A DNA stretch of 64,000 nucleotides from Ohtaekwangia koreensis (GCF_900167975.1 NZ_FUZU01000002.1:1247501-1311500), one strand, 5' to 3'. Counted from the stretch's first letter, positions 39,772 to 48,923 are shown. Made by a program: numbers and translations. The notes: generated by a model not told the origin, from the letters alone.

Positions 39772-40182
39772 TTAACGTGCGGCCTTTGCTTCTTCGGGTT
39801 TTACAGCGTCTCCTTTATTTCCCCACGAATTACGCACATAGTTTAATACATCACTTACTTCCTCATCAGTCAGATCTATAGCCGCCATTTCTCCGTTATA
39901 AGTAACGCCGTTTACTTTTATTTCGCCACTAACGCCATGGAGTACTTGTTGGATTGAGCGTTTCTTGTCAGCCATTAAATAGTCCGATTTAGCGAGTGGT
40001 GGAAATACACCTTCCATACCTTCTCCTTGTTCCATGTGACAAGTCATGCACTGTACAGTATATATTTCTTTTCCTCTGGCGATACTAGCCTTCAGATCGA
40101 ATTTTGGTTTTTGCTGGAACGCCACAAATGAAAATCCGGTGGCAGCGATTGTAATAATAGTGATATAGTGATTTAACCTCAT
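39772..40182 (-). CDS. Cytochrome c, monoheme (molybdo-hydroxylase operon)
   Basis: 136 residues from MRLNHYITIITIAATGF; a start seven codons further up is possible. The leader serves export. Heme attachment is CMTCH near residue 45, with the methionine ligand probably in YNGEMAAIDLTDEEV. FPPLAKSDYL and VNGVTYNGEM resemble the second cytochrome at 44494, so they are paralogues. It is placed to take electrons from the adjacent IorAB-type oxidoreductase. Confidence 0.9.
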   Translation of the reverse strand: MRLNHYITIITIAATGFSFVAFQQKPKFDLKASIARGKEIYTVQCMTCHMEQGEGMEGVFPPLAKSDYLMADKKRSIQQVLHGVSGEIKVNGVTYNGEMAAIDLTDEEVSDVLNYVRNSWGNKGDAVKPEEAKAAR

Positions 40183-40293
40183 CTTAATGATATATATGTG
40201 CAATTAATCAGTGCATATTTACGCCGGGTAAATATGCACTATATTTTTTATAGATATTTACGTTATACCCTGCTTATACTCTATTGTATTTTT

Positions 40294-42462
40294 TTATACT
40301 TCCTCCAGGTTAAACGGTAGTTTGCGAATTCTCTTTGATGTCAGATCGAAAATTGCATTCGTCAATGCCGGTGCGAAAGGAGGTAAACTTGGTTCACCAA
40401 CACCGCCTGCTTTTTCCTCGTTGTCCATAATATGAACTTCAATTTCAGGAGTATCCGTAATGCGCGGCATCTTGTATGTATTAAAATTCTGTTCCACAGC
40501 TTTGCCATCTTTGAAATGCGTAGCATGTGTAATAGCAGCACCCAGTGCCATAATTATACTACCTTCTATCTGCGCTTTGATGATGTCAGGGTTTACATAC
40601 CAGCCACAATCCATTACCGCCCATACCTTATCAACCTTTACTTTGCCATCAGCTTTCTTGGACACCTTCACTACTTCGCCTACTATACTTGAGAAGCTCT
40701 CAGCGATAGCTACTCCATACCCCTCATTTTTCTTCCGTGATTTCCAACCTGAAACTTCCTCAAGCTTATTGATCAAATCGTGATATCGACTTTCTTGTAA
40801 ATGTTGTCTGCGAAACTCCAGCGGATCTTTACCAGCTTTGAAAGCGAGTTCATCCATAAAACTTTCAAATGCAAAAGCATTTGTAGAAGCATATACTGAT
40901 CTCCACCACATTACCGGAATAGGTGCATCCAGCGGAGCATCAGAGAAGCTATAGTGTGGCAGCGAATTGAAGTATGTTTCCAGGAATCCTTCAGTAGCCG
41001 AACCGTTGTATGACTTCTTATCCGCATTTGGCCACTGGTGATCCATGTTCTGACCTGCAGAACGATGAAGGAAGGATTCTATACTTCCATTCGCATTTAT
41101 CGAACCTTTGCATTGATACATCATACCCGGGCGGAAAGGCCCTTGTGTTGTATCATCTTCACGCGACCAGACTACTTGCACGGGTGCCTTTATTTCCTTG
41201 GAAATTATAGCCGCTTCATGCGGATAATCCATGAACGCTTTACGACCAAATCCTCCTCCGAGGAAAGTCATATTCACGATAATTTTTTCTTTTGGCAGTC
41301 CCAGAAGCGGACTCAAAAAATCCTGCACCCAATCAGGTCCCTGAATCGGTCCCCAGATTTCAAGTTTATCATCCTGATAGTGTGCTACACAGTTAAGCGG
41401 TTCCATACAACTATGCGATTCATATGGAGTTTCATATACCGCCTCTACCTTTTTATCTGATTTTTGAAATATACCTTCTGCATTTCCTTTTGTTCGTACC
41501 GAAAGACTGTCATTGCTTTTCAGAGATTCACTCATACGGGTATATAACTGCTCAGTACTCAAGTGTTCAAAACCAGAATCATCCCATTCAACTTTTAAAA
41601 CTTTTCTCCCTTGCATAGCAGCCCACAACGTATCGGCTACAACAGCAACACCTTCACGGAAGGTGGAGAATACACTCATCTTTACTGGGAGTACATGTTT
41701 TACACCGGGTATCTTTTTTGTCTCCGTATCATCAAAGCTTTTTACTTTACCCTGAAAGCGTGGATTACGTTCTACAACAGCATAAAGCATTCCCGGTAAT
41801 TTTTTATCGAGCCCGAAGATTGCTGTCCCATTTGTTTTTAAAGGAGTATCCTGACGAGGAAGAGGCTTTCTGATAATTTTATACTCTTCCGGTAATTTTA
41901 ACTTTACATTTTTTGGTGGTTCAAGTTTAGATGCCTCCTGTACGAGTTCACCATAATGAAATTTCTTTCCGGAGGGTTTATGTATAACGTGACCACTCTC
42001 GGCATAACACTCAGCCTTTGATGTGTTCCATTTCTTGGCAGCCGCTTCCATTAACATTTCACGTGCAGACGCACTGAGCTTTAGTAACTTTTTATAGGAG
42101 CCGCGAATGGTAGAACTTCCACCTGTAATCTGACTTCCATACTTCGCGTTGTTACCCTGCGCAAAAATAATGTTGATATCGTTCAGGTTTACTTCCAGCT
42201 CTTCAGCAATGATCTGCGGTATAGATTGAAATGAACCTTGTCCCATCTCCGAACGGTGATTGGTAATGGTAACTTTACCGTTGGTATCAATGGTGATCCA
42301 GGCGTTCAGTTCGATGCCTAGGTTTTCTGCTGTTTCAAGATTTATAACTTCAGCCTCCTTGCCATTCGCAGGAAAATAAAATCCAATGCTAAGGGCAGCA
42401 CCCGTAAGACTGGAAAGCTTAATGAAGTTTCTTCTGGATATACTTTTGGTGATTTCTTTCAT
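40294..42462 (-). CDS. Molybdopterin-binding hydroxylase subunit, IorB type
   Basis: 722 residues from the ATG at 42462; a 26-codon upstream extension precedes the export signal and is rejected. SRRNFIKLSSLTGAALS is a Tat signal, so the folded enzyme is exported. Molybdopterin segments include NHRSEMGQGSFQ, GGSSTIRGSY, TFLGGGFGRKAF and, near the C-terminus, GGVGEPSLPPFAPAL, whose Glu is the catalytic base in this family. The layout is that of isoquinoline 1-oxidoreductase/periplasmic aldehyde oxidase large subunits. The substrate cannot be told from sequence. It follows the iron-sulphur subunit gene by 78 bases. Confidence 0.93.
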   Translation of the reverse strand: MKEITKSISRRNFIKLSSLTGAALSIGFYFPANGKEAEVINLETAENLGIELNAWITIDTNGKVTITNHRSEMGQGSFQSIPQIIAEELEVNLNDINIIFAQGNNAKYGSQITGGSSTIRGSYKKLLKLSASAREMLMEAAAKKWNTSKAECYAESGHVIHKPSGKKFHYGELVQEASKLEPPKNVKLKLPEEYKIIRKPLPRQDTPLKTNGTAIFGLDKKLPGMLYAVVERNPRFQGKVKSFDDTETKKIPGVKHVLPVKMSVFSTFREGVAVVADTLWAAMQGRKVLKVEWDDSGFEHLSTEQLYTRMSESLKSNDSLSVRTKGNAEGIFQKSDKKVEAVYETPYESHSCMEPLNCVAHYQDDKLEIWGPIQGPDWVQDFLSPLLGLPKEKIIVNMTFLGGGFGRKAFMDYPHEAAIISKEIKAPVQVVWSREDDTTQGPFRPGMMYQCKGSINANGSIESFLHRSAGQNMDHQWPNADKKSYNGSATEGFLETYFNSLPHYSFSDAPLDAPIPVMWWRSVYASTNAFAFESFMDELAFKAGKDPLEFRRQHLQESRYHDLINKLEEVSGWKSRKKNEGYGVAIAESFSSIVGEVVKVSKKADGKVKVDKVWAVMDCGWYVNPDIIKAQIEGSIIMALGAAITHATHFKDGKAVEQNFNTYKMPRITDTPEIEVHIMDNEEKAGGVGEPSLPPFAPALTNAIFDLTSKRIRKLPFNLEEV

Positions 42463-42540
42463 GATATAGGTATAAAGAACATGAGTATAGCGATGCCGTA
42501 TATATAGTATGAAGTTTACCTTCACACCAGTTGCCTGCAT

Positions 42541-43020
42541 CTATTTAATACTTGCTTTTTGATTCATCAGCTGTGATGCAGCTTTGATAGCTTTGCGTAT
42601 ACGAGGATATGTACCACAACGGCATATATGTCCTTGCATAGCCATGTCGATATCTTTATCGGTAGGGTTAGGCGTTTTCTTGAGTAGCGCAGTGGCAGCC
42701 ATGATTTGTCCGGATTGACAATAACCACATTGCGGCACTTGCTCCGCGATCCATGCTTGTTGCACCGGATGAGAGTTGTCAGATGAAAGTCCTTCGATGG
42801 TGACAATATCTTTGTTAGCCGCCGCTGAAACAGGAATGGAGCACGACCGAACCGGAGTGCCTCCAAGGTGTACTGTACACGCTCCGCATTGAGCAATACC
42901 ACAACCATACTTTGTACCGGTCAATCCTACGACATCACGAATAGCCCAGAGTAGCGGCATTTTAGGATCGACATCTACCGTATGATTTTTGTTGTTGATC
43001 TTTAAGGTGAGAGATGCCAT
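42541..43020 (-). CDS. [2Fe-2S] subunit of the molybdo-hydroxylase, IorA type
   Basis: 159 residues. A plant-type ferredoxin domain carries [16 protein letters not shown] and RSCSIPV (four cysteines for the first cluster). A helical domain carries CGYCQSGQ and HICRCG (second cluster). This is the standard small subunit of xanthine-oxidase-family enzymes that lack an FAD subunit. No own signal peptide is seen, so it probably hitch-hikes through Tat with the large subunit. First gene of the operon; 225 bases separate it from a divergent DUF2141 gene. Confidence 0.95.
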   Translation of the reverse strand: MASLTLKINNKNHTVDVDPKMPLLWAIRDVVGLTGTKYGCGIAQCGACTVHLGGTPVRSCSIPVSAAANKDIVTIEGLSSDNSHPVQQAWIAEQVPQCGYCQSGQIMAATALLKKTPNPTDKDIDMAMQGHICRCGTYPRIRKAIKAASQLMNQKASIK

Positions 43021-43245
43021 GATTATTATTTTGGGGTTGGAACTAAGGTAAGTTACGAAATAACAATGAACGTGTTACTGCTGTTAAAGGAAGAATAGAG
43101 TGTGGCGTTCAAAAAAATGATTATTACGTATAAACGGTAACTTGTGGAAGACAAAACGCATTCGTATTTCTGGCATAATTTTTTGACTACAGAAATAAAC
43201 AGGGAAACTGAAAGTGTTATATATTGAAAACTTAATCGGAGAGAT

Positions 43246-43671
43246 ATGAAAAAGCTTATGATGTTGTGTTTGATAGCAGGGTTAGCAGTAAATGTTATGG
43301 CACAAACAAAGTTGCAGGTGACGGTAAAGAATATAAAAGGACATAAAGGTGATATTCTCGTAGGTCTGTTTGATAACGATAAGGACTTTCCAAGAAATGC
43401 TATGGATGGAAAAGTTACGAAGGCATCCGGCAATGAGGTAACGGTTGTGTTTGAAAATGTAAAGCCCGGAAAATATGCTGTAAGCGTTTTACATGATGCT
43501 AACCGAAATAAAGATCTGGATAAAAATAAACTCGGAATTCCGAAAGAAGGCTTTGGCTTTTCCAACAATGCGATGGGAGCTATAGGACCACCATCTTTCG
43601 AAAAAGCACAGATCGATCTGCAGCCAGATCAAAAAGATTTGGATATCAGCATCGATATGAAGTATATGTGA
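43246..43671 (+). CDS. Secreted DUF2141 family protein
   Basis: 141 residues with signal peptide MKKLMMLCLIAGLAVNVMAQ. KLQVTVKNIKGHKGDILVGLF, PGKYAVSVLHDANRNKDLD and LGIPKEGFGFSNNAMG match DUF2141, a small beta-sandwich of unknown function. The only plus-strand gene inside an otherwise minus-strand redox region. A 9-bp inverted repeat (ATACTTCAT/ATGAAGTAT, 43682-43710) lies after its stop and may end transcription of it and the convergent TPR gene. Confidence 0.88.
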   Translation: MKKLMMLCLIAGLAVNVMAQTKLQVTVKNIKGHKGDILVGLFDNDKDFPRNAMDGKVTKASGNEVTVVFENVKPGKYAVSVLHDANRNKDLDKNKLGIPKEGFGFSNNAMGAIGPPSFEKAQIDLQPDQKDLDISIDMKYM

Positions 43672-43723
43672 GGCATCATCAATACTTCATAAGTTTTTTA
43701 AATGAAGTATATAGATCGCAAGA

Positions 43724-44497
43724 TCAGCCTCCTTTAATTTCCTTTAGCAACGCGGTGCACCGCTCTTTACGTGGAATATCATCCGGTTCTTTTAGCGGTA
43801 AAGCCAGTGCTTGCTGAAGAAGCTTAACAGCTTTGTCATCCTCGTCCTGGTAATGATAGGCAGAGGCTTCACCAAACAGAAAAAGTATAGTGTTAGGTTG
43901 AAGCTCGCTAGCTTTCTTTAGATTTTTAATAGCGGCATCCATCGATATATTTTCAGGAAGTCCTCCGAAAAAGAACTTGCATGCCATCTGTTCGATCCAG
44001 CTTAGTCGCGCAAGCTCAAAATGCCATTTGCCTAAAATGAAATACGCAGGAGCAAAGGTCGAATCCATTTTAATCATTGCATCAGCCTCTTGCCGGATGA
44101 GCTTGGCATCCTGAATTTTTTCGCGCGGTGAGCCAGCAACTTCAGTCATCAATCCCATCGAAATTATATAGGCAAGTCTGGCTTCAATATCCTGATTGTT
44201 GATAGCTACAGAACGGATTGCATATGCCTTGGCCTTGCTATAGTATTTTTTCTTTTCCTCTTTTTTGTCGACTGGTAAACGTCCTCCTATATTCGAGAGC
44301 ATCCGGCTTGCATGTGTTAACGCTTGCGCGTGATGCGGATTTGATTTTAAGCACAACTCATACTTCTCAAGGGCCGCCTCGACTTTAAATTCTTTTTCAA
44401 GGTGCATACCTTCCGAGAATCGATCGGGTGTTTGTGCCCAGACAGAGGAAACGATAAAACAAAGACTTAGAACAACGGAGCCTGATAATATTTTCAT
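43724..44497 (-). CDS. Secreted tetratricopeptide repeat protein
   Basis: 257 residues with a signal peptide (MKILSGSVVLSLCFIVSSVWAQ). TPR units are seen at GMHLEKEFKVEAALEKYELC (about 30-50) and FAPAYFILGKWHFELARLSW (about 150), with a further solenoid to the C-terminus (HYQDEDDKAVKLLQQALALP). It overlaps the upstream cytochrome gene by four bases, so the two are translationally coupled. A scaffold role for the neighbouring redox proteins is inference. Confidence 0.8.
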   Translation of the reverse strand: MKILSGSVVLSLCFIVSSVWAQTPDRFSEGMHLEKEFKVEAALEKYELCLKSNPHHAQALTHASRMLSNIGGRLPVDKKEEKKKYYSKAKAYAIRSVAINNQDIEARLAYIISMGLMTEVAGSPREKIQDAKLIRQEADAMIKMDSTFAPAYFILGKWHFELARLSWIEQMACKFFFGGLPENISMDAAIKNLKKASELQPNTILFLFGEASAYHYQDEDDKAVKLLQQALALPLKEPDDIPRKERCTALLKEIKGG

Positions 44498-45015
44498 TTT
44501 GCAGTGGAACTACGATTAGAATTTGATTCATCGACACACCGGTTCAGTATCTTCGTAATTTCCTGCAATTCTATACTATCGCGTTTATGATCCCAGGTGT
44601 TATATAGATAGGTTGTTATCTCTGCAATTTCAAGGTCTGTAAGCGAAGGTATACCCGGCATACTTTTGTTAAAGCTTTTTCCATTTACGATCAGTTCACC
44701 ATCTATACCATGTCGCATCAGACAGACAACGGTTTCAAAATTCTGATCTACAAAATCAGATTTTGCAAGAGGTGGATATAGCAGCCCCAGGCCTGTGCCA
44801 TTTTTCTGGTGGCAATTACTGCAATGCTTTATATAGAGCTGCTCGCCCTGAACATAATATTGTTGCTGCTTAATAGACGATGATGAAGATATATTGGAGT
44901 CCGTTTTCTTTTCACGACAACTCTGTAAACTCAAAGCAAAAAGCAGAAAGCCTAAAGTGAAAAGCTTTGCGACTAAGGTTACGCGATATATAGCTTTTGG
45001 CTTAACGTTCTTCAT
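44494..45015 (-). CDS. Cytochrome c, monoheme (sco operon)
   Basis: 173 residues. The N-terminus contains a signal with lipobox-like LSLQSC, so it is probably a lipoprotein. Heme motif CSNCH follows at about residue 60; the likely axial methionine is in KSMPGIPSLTDLEIAEI. LLYPPLAKSDFV and VNGKSFNKSM align with the cytochrome at 39772. It shares one base with the Sco gene upstream and four with the TPR gene downstream. Confidence 0.9.
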   Translation of the reverse strand: MKNVKPKAIYRVTLVAKLFTLGFLLFALSLQSCREKKTDSNISSSSSIKQQQYYVQGEQLYIKHCSNCHQKNGTGLGLLYPPLAKSDFVDQNFETVVCLMRHGIDGELIVNGKSFNKSMPGIPSLTDLEIAEITTYLYNTWDHKRDSIELQEITKILNRCVDESNSNRSSTAK

Positions 45016-45674
45016 TAGTTCTCTTTCGCATATTCTTTCTTGAGACGCTGTATATCTGCGAGTAAACGATTAACATCCTCTTCTTTTGTGCCATCGTACT
45101 TACCACGGATTCTACGGTCTTTATCAATTAGCAAGAAAGCTCCACTGTGTATAAAACCATCCGGCTCCGATTTATCTTCCATAGCGGTGGCGAAGTAACT
45201 GGTTTGTGCAATCTTATAAATATCTTCTTTCGGCCCGGTAACAAAATGCCACTTGTCACTTTTTACCCCCAGGCGTTCCGCATAGTCATGTAGCAACCCT
45301 ACGGTATCATATTCCGGATCTATACTATGCGAGAGTAACAATACATCCGGTTCATTTTGAATCGAATCATATACCCGGAGCATTTGTGTTTTCATAATTG
45401 GACAAATCGTGCGGCATGATGTGAAGAAAAAATCAGCCACATAAATTTTGTCCTTGAAAGTATCATTTGTTACAGCGGCACTGTCCTGGTCTACAAATTT
45501 GAATTCACCGATGGTGTGATATACTGTATCTGTTCCTTCTACCTCACGTTCACCAAAAATAGGAAGCGGGTTTTCCTTCTTTGTACATGCAGAAATTAAT
45601 ATACTAAATACGATAAGTAAAGAAGCCGCTCCTCTCACTATTGACTGTTGACCATTGATCAATGACTTATTCAT
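45015..45674 (-). CDS. SCO1/SenC/PrrC family copper chaperone (thioredoxin-like)
   Basis: 219 residues, lipoprotein signal ending LISAC. Thioredoxin fold with the Cu-binding motif CRTICPIM (CxxxC) near residue 87 and the third ligand His in DGFIHSGAFLLID. Sco proteins deliver copper to, or reduce thiols of, the CuA site of cytochrome oxidase. Overlaps the HemJ-like gene by eight bases. It implies that the adjacent cytochromes feed a copper-containing terminal oxidase encoded elsewhere (inference). Confidence 0.92.
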   Translation of the reverse strand: MNKSLINGQQSIVRGAASLLIVFSILISACTKKENPLPIFGEREVEGTDTVYHTIGEFKFVDQDSAAVTNDTFKDKIYVADFFFTSCRTICPIMKTQMLRVYDSIQNEPDVLLLSHSIDPEYDTVGLLHDYAERLGVKSDKWHFVTGPKEDIYKIAQTSYFATAMEDKSEPDGFIHSGAFLLIDKDRRIRGKYDGTKEEDVNRLLADIQRLKKEYAKEN

Positions 45675-46203
45675 CTTTCCTTGTTTTTTTATAGACTTTG
45701 ATTCCTACCATAATCAGGATTGTTACCGCCAGTAATCCTGCAATGCCCCATAGCATACTGAGTGCATCCTTGAGCACAATTAAAAATACAATACTGATCA
45801 GAAATAAAGTAGACACTTCATTCCATACTCGCATTTGCTGAGAAGTATACTTTACAATTCCCTTCGTTAACTGGTTTAATAGTATCTGCAATGAAACGTG
45901 GTATATGTATAGAAAAAAAACCAGAGTAAGCTTGATGTGCATGAATCCCATCGTTAGCCACTGCGGCTGATCGATCAGAAGAGATGTGCCCATGCCTGCA
46001 GTAATAATTGCCGATGGCCAGGTAATGCCATACCAGAGGCGACTCGCCATCATATTTAATTGCCTTACAAGGATTGATTTCTCCGGCTCATCTTTACCAT
46101 TTGCTTCAATGATATAAACAAAAAGCCTCGGCATATAAAATAGTCCGGCAAACCAGGTAACAATAAATATAATGTGGACTGCTTTTAGATATAGGGAAGT
46201 CAT
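45667..46203 (-). CDS. HemJ/CopD-like membrane protein
   Basis: 178 residues with four or five predicted transmembrane helices. LYLKAVHIIFIVTWFAGLFYMPRLFVY at the N-terminus and the central HIKLTLVFFLYIYH match the HemJ (UPF0093) family, whose conserved His is present. HemJ is a protoporphyrinogen IX oxidase of the heme pathway. CopD-like copper-related proteins share the fold. With Sco and a cytochrome behind it, either heme or copper handling fits. Confidence 0.8.
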   Translation of the reverse strand: MTSLYLKAVHIIFIVTWFAGLFYMPRLFVYIIEANGKDEPEKSILVRQLNMMASRLWYGITWPSAIITAGMGTSLLIDQPQWLTMGFMHIKLTLVFFLYIYHVSLQILLNQLTKGIVKYTSQQMRVWNEVSTLFLISIVFLIVLKDALSMLWGIAGLLAVTILIMVGIKVYKKTRKDE

Positions 46204-46233
46204 GCGTGATGGATCATTCGTGATACATGTCAG

Positions 46234-47031
46234 TTATAGAACGGATATTTTATCACCAACTTGTATTTGCAGATGATGGGTTGCAATCAGATTTTGTCCG
46301 AAGTATACTTTGTTATTCTTGGTACGATACGATGCTAATGTCTTGAGAGGCTCTGCACCTCTTACGGCAGTATCCTGATTCACGGTGGTAAGTACACATC
46401 TGGCACAGGGCTTCACGGCTGTAAAACCATTTGAGCCTATTATAAAGTTTCGCCAATCATCCTCCTCAAATGGATCTCCCCCAGTGAAAACAAAATTAGG
46501 ACGGAACCGATTCATAGGGACAGGTTCTTTTAGCCTTGTGTTAAGATCGTTCAATGATGTCTGCCCGATAATCAGGAAGGGATATGCATCTGCCAGACTA
46601 ACATGTTCATCGTTTACTTTATAGGTAGGGTCAACAGGTCGTTCGTTTTCTTCCGGAAAAAATACAAGCCTGCATTTCATCCCGAGCAGATCAGAGAACC
46701 ATTGACTATAGATCGGATTTACTTCATTTGCTTGCACACGGTCATCCCAGATCTGAACCGATTGTGCCGGTTCGCTTATAGGAGGCACTATTGGCAGAGC
46801 GATACTTTCTTGCTGATGCCGGATGGTTAATTGCGTATCCTCGATTGATAATTTGAACAACGCCATCTTTGGGTATACCCGTTGCGTCATGAATTTACCT
46901 TCTTCATCGATCAGCATAAACCGCCTGTCATATAGAAGACCTTTTTCCATAACTTTACAGGATGATAACCGTATTCCTCCCAATGACTTCACAGGGTAAA
47001 TCCAGATTTCACTGAGTCGTAGATCCTTCAT
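46234..47031 (-). CDS. MOSC-domain molybdenum protein (YcbX/mARC-like)
   Basis: 265 residues. N-terminal MOSC beta-barrel domain (LSEIWIYPVKSLGGIRL, LLYDRRFMLIDEEG) and C-terminal MOSC domain with MNRFRPNFVFTGG and KPCARCVLTTVN, whose first Cys matches the molybdenum ligand of mARC and YcbX. These enzymes reduce N-hydroxylated compounds. It lacks the C-terminal ferredoxin domain of E. coli YcbX, so it would need a partner for electrons. Only 30 bases from the hemJ-like gene, so perhaps in the same transcript; it matches the molybdenum theme of the neighbouring operon. Confidence 0.88.
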   Translation of the reverse strand: MKDLRLSEIWIYPVKSLGGIRLSSCKVMEKGLLYDRRFMLIDEEGKFMTQRVYPKMALFKLSIEDTQLTIRHQQESIALPIVPPISEPAQSVQIWDDRVQANEVNPIYSQWFSDLLGMKCRLVFFPEENERPVDPTYKVNDEHVSLADAYPFLIIGQTSLNDLNTRLKEPVPMNRFRPNFVFTGGDPFEEDDWRNFIIGSNGFTAVKPCARCVLTTVNQDTAVRGAEPLKTLASYRTKNNKVYFGQNLIATHHLQIQVGDKISVL

Positions 47032-47064
47032 GCAGGTACAATCAATTTTAGAAACTTAATGTAA

Positions 47065-47745
47065 ATGGCAACTTCAGCAGCAGCCCTTTGGTACTTCGAA
47101 AGTGTTAATCTCTACCACATCCTTTGCCCGCACAAAGTAAAGAAGATGGGCGATAAGCACGAGTTTATCCGCTATAAAAAAGATCAGTTTATTTATGTTC
47201 CGGAGGATGCCGCGTCTACTATTTATCTGATCGTTGACGGAAGAATTAAGATCGGGCATTACCTGGAAGATGGAAAGGAAGTTGTTTCGTCTATTCTTAC
47301 CACCGGTGAAATTTTTGGAGAGCTTGCGTTGGCAGGGGAGAACACGCGAAAAGATTACGCCCAAGCAATGTGTGAGGCTGTGATCTGCCCACTGACTATT
47401 GAAGAGCTTCGGGAACTCATGTTTGAAAATAAAGAACTCAGTTTTAAGATCTTGAAACTGATAGGCCTGCGGTTGATGAAGCTCGAGCGAAAGCTTGAAC
47501 TCCTTGTATTTAAAGATGCGCGCACGCGTATCATAGAATTCCTGAAAGATACAGCAGCCTGGAAAGGAAAGAAGGTTGGCTTTGAAACGATGATCCCTAC
47601 AAAACTTACACACAAGGATATAGCTTCACTTACGGGTACATCGCGCCAGACGGTAACAACTATTTTAAATGAATTAAAGGAGCAGAACCTGATCAACTTT
47701 GATCGGAAGAAAATCCTCATCCGCGATATTGATAAGTTGCAATAA
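47065..47745 (+). CDS. Crp/Fnr family transcriptional regulator
   Basis: 226 residues. N-terminal cyclic-nucleotide-binding-like barrel (IYLIVDGRIKIGHYLEDGKEVV, GEIFGELAL), a long dimerisation helix, and a C-terminal winged helix with LTHKDIASLTGTSRQTVTTIL as recognition element. No N-terminal Cys cluster of the Fnr iron-sulphur type is seen; one Cys occurs at CPHKVKK. Divergent from the MOSC gene with only 33 bases between start codons, so it may control the redox operons (inference). Confidence 0.9.
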   Translation: MATSAAALWYFESVNLYHILCPHKVKKMGDKHEFIRYKKDQFIYVPEDAASTIYLIVDGRIKIGHYLEDGKEVVSSILTTGEIFGELALAGENTRKDYAQAMCEAVICPLTIEELRELMFENKELSFKILKLIGLRLMKLERKLELLVFKDARTRIIEFLKDTAAWKGKKVGFETMIPTKLTHKDIASLTGTSRQTVTTILNELKEQNLINFDRKKILIRDIDKLQ

Positions 47746-47846
47746 CAAAAGGTGCATTTCGATCCCTTTTGGCTATTTCTAAAATATTTTATTTTTCTTC
47801 TGTAACAACCACTACCCCTCAGCGTCTTGTATTTGAATTTCAACGG

Positions 47847-48359
47847 ATGAACCTCGAATCTTTTCAAACCCAGGTATTGCCAGTCAAAAACAAGCTTTTT
47901 CGCTTTGCCCTGAAATTTGTAGGCAGTGAAGAAGAAGCGAAAGACGTTGTGCAGGAAGTATTTATCAGGGTATGGAATGGACGTGAGCAAATGAATGAGG
48001 TACAAAACTGGGAGGCTTGGTGTATGCGCATCACCAGAAATCTTTCACTCGACCGCATTCGCTCGATGAACCGGAAACAGACTCATCCGATTGAAGAAAG
48101 TTTTAATGTTCAACACGAAGCGTTAACGCCGCATGAATCAACCGAAATACATGAGAGTATGCAGCGAATCAATCAATTGATAGCAGCGTTGCCCGAGAAG
48201 CAACGCCAGGTAATACACCTTCGGGATGTGGAAGGGTATAGTTACAACGAGATTTGTGATATTCTCGAACTGGATATGAACCAGGTAAAGGTGAACCTGT
48301 TCAGAGCCAGAAATGCAGTGCGCGAAAAACTGACGAAGATTAATGCTTATGGACTCTAA
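47847..48359 (+). CDS. ECF-type RNA polymerase sigma factor
   Basis: 170 residues from the ATG at 47847; a TTG-started upstream extension is not family-like. Region 2 has LFRFALKFVGSEEEAKDVVQEVF and WCMRITRNLSLDRIRS. Region 4 has LPEKQRQVIHLRDVEGYSYNEI then VKVNLFRARNAVREKL. It lacks the extra domains of SusCD-type FecI systems in the vicinity. Its 3' end overlaps the next gene, which looks like its anti-sigma factor. Confidence 0.93.
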   Translation: MNLESFQTQVLPVKNKLFRFALKFVGSEEEAKDVVQEVFIRVWNGREQMNEVQNWEAWCMRITRNLSLDRIRSMNRKQTHPIEESFNVQHEALTPHESTEIHESMQRINQLIAALPEKQRQVIHLRDVEGYSYNEICDILELDMNQVKVNLFRARNAVREKLTKINAYGL

Positions 48360-48861
48360 CCGGATTGAAGAATTACTAAACAAGTACTGGAACTGCGAGA
48401 CTTCTCTCGAAGAAGAGCAGCAGCTGCGCGAATACTTTAAAGGTGGAGGTATACCCGAGCAATGGAAAGAGACCGCTGCTTTGTTCCGCTACTTTGAAGA
48501 AAATAAAAAAAAGGCGTTAAGCGATCTTGCTTTTGATGCTGAGGTTTTAAAAAATGTGAACCCGCCCAAGCAAGGTAAACTTGTAAAACTCTTTTATAAC
48601 TCGATGCGCATTGCTGCCGGAGTAGCTGTGGTAATGATGGCTGTATGGTTTGTACGCAAAGAGGTTCGGCAAACAACGCCACAACAGGTTGTTGATACAT
48701 ATGATGATCCGCAGCTGGCCTTTGAAGAAACTAAAAAAGCATTGCTGATGATCTCAAAGAGTTTCGGTAAAGCAGAAAACCAGGCAAAAAAAATAAACAT
48801 GTTTAACGAGGCGCAGGAAGAAATTCAAAAGAAAGAAAAGGAAAAGAATAAAAACCTTTAA
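48349..48861 (+). CDS. Putative membrane-anchored anti-sigma factor
   Basis: 170 residues from the second of two close ATGs (48343, 48349). The N-terminal helical part (RIEELLNKYWNCETSLEEEQQLREYF) resembles the sigma-binding zinc-less anti-sigma domain. One transmembrane helix follows at about 87-103 (AAGVAVVMMAVWFV). The periplasmic C-terminus is short, charged and lysine-rich (EIQKKEKEKNKNL). It overlaps the sigma gene by 11 bases. No sequence signature proves binding; the call comes from topology and context. Confidence 0.75.
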   Translation: MDSNRIEELLNKYWNCETSLEEEQQLREYFKGGGIPEQWKETAALFRYFEENKKKALSDLAFDAEVLKNVNPPKQGKLVKLFYNSMRIAAGVAVVMMAVWFVRKEVRQTTPQQVVDTYDDPQLAFEETKKALLMISKSFGKAENQAKKINMFNEAQEEIQKKEKEKNKNL

Positions 48862-48923
48862 AGGTATATATACCATACACACACCGCCACACCGTAAAAA
48901 TCAAACATGAAAAACATATAATT

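Noticed and set aside
42463-42540. N-terminal 26-codon extension of the IorB-type subunit
   Set aside because: It would put residues before the Tat signal that have no export character; the ATG at 42462 gives a normal Tat leader.
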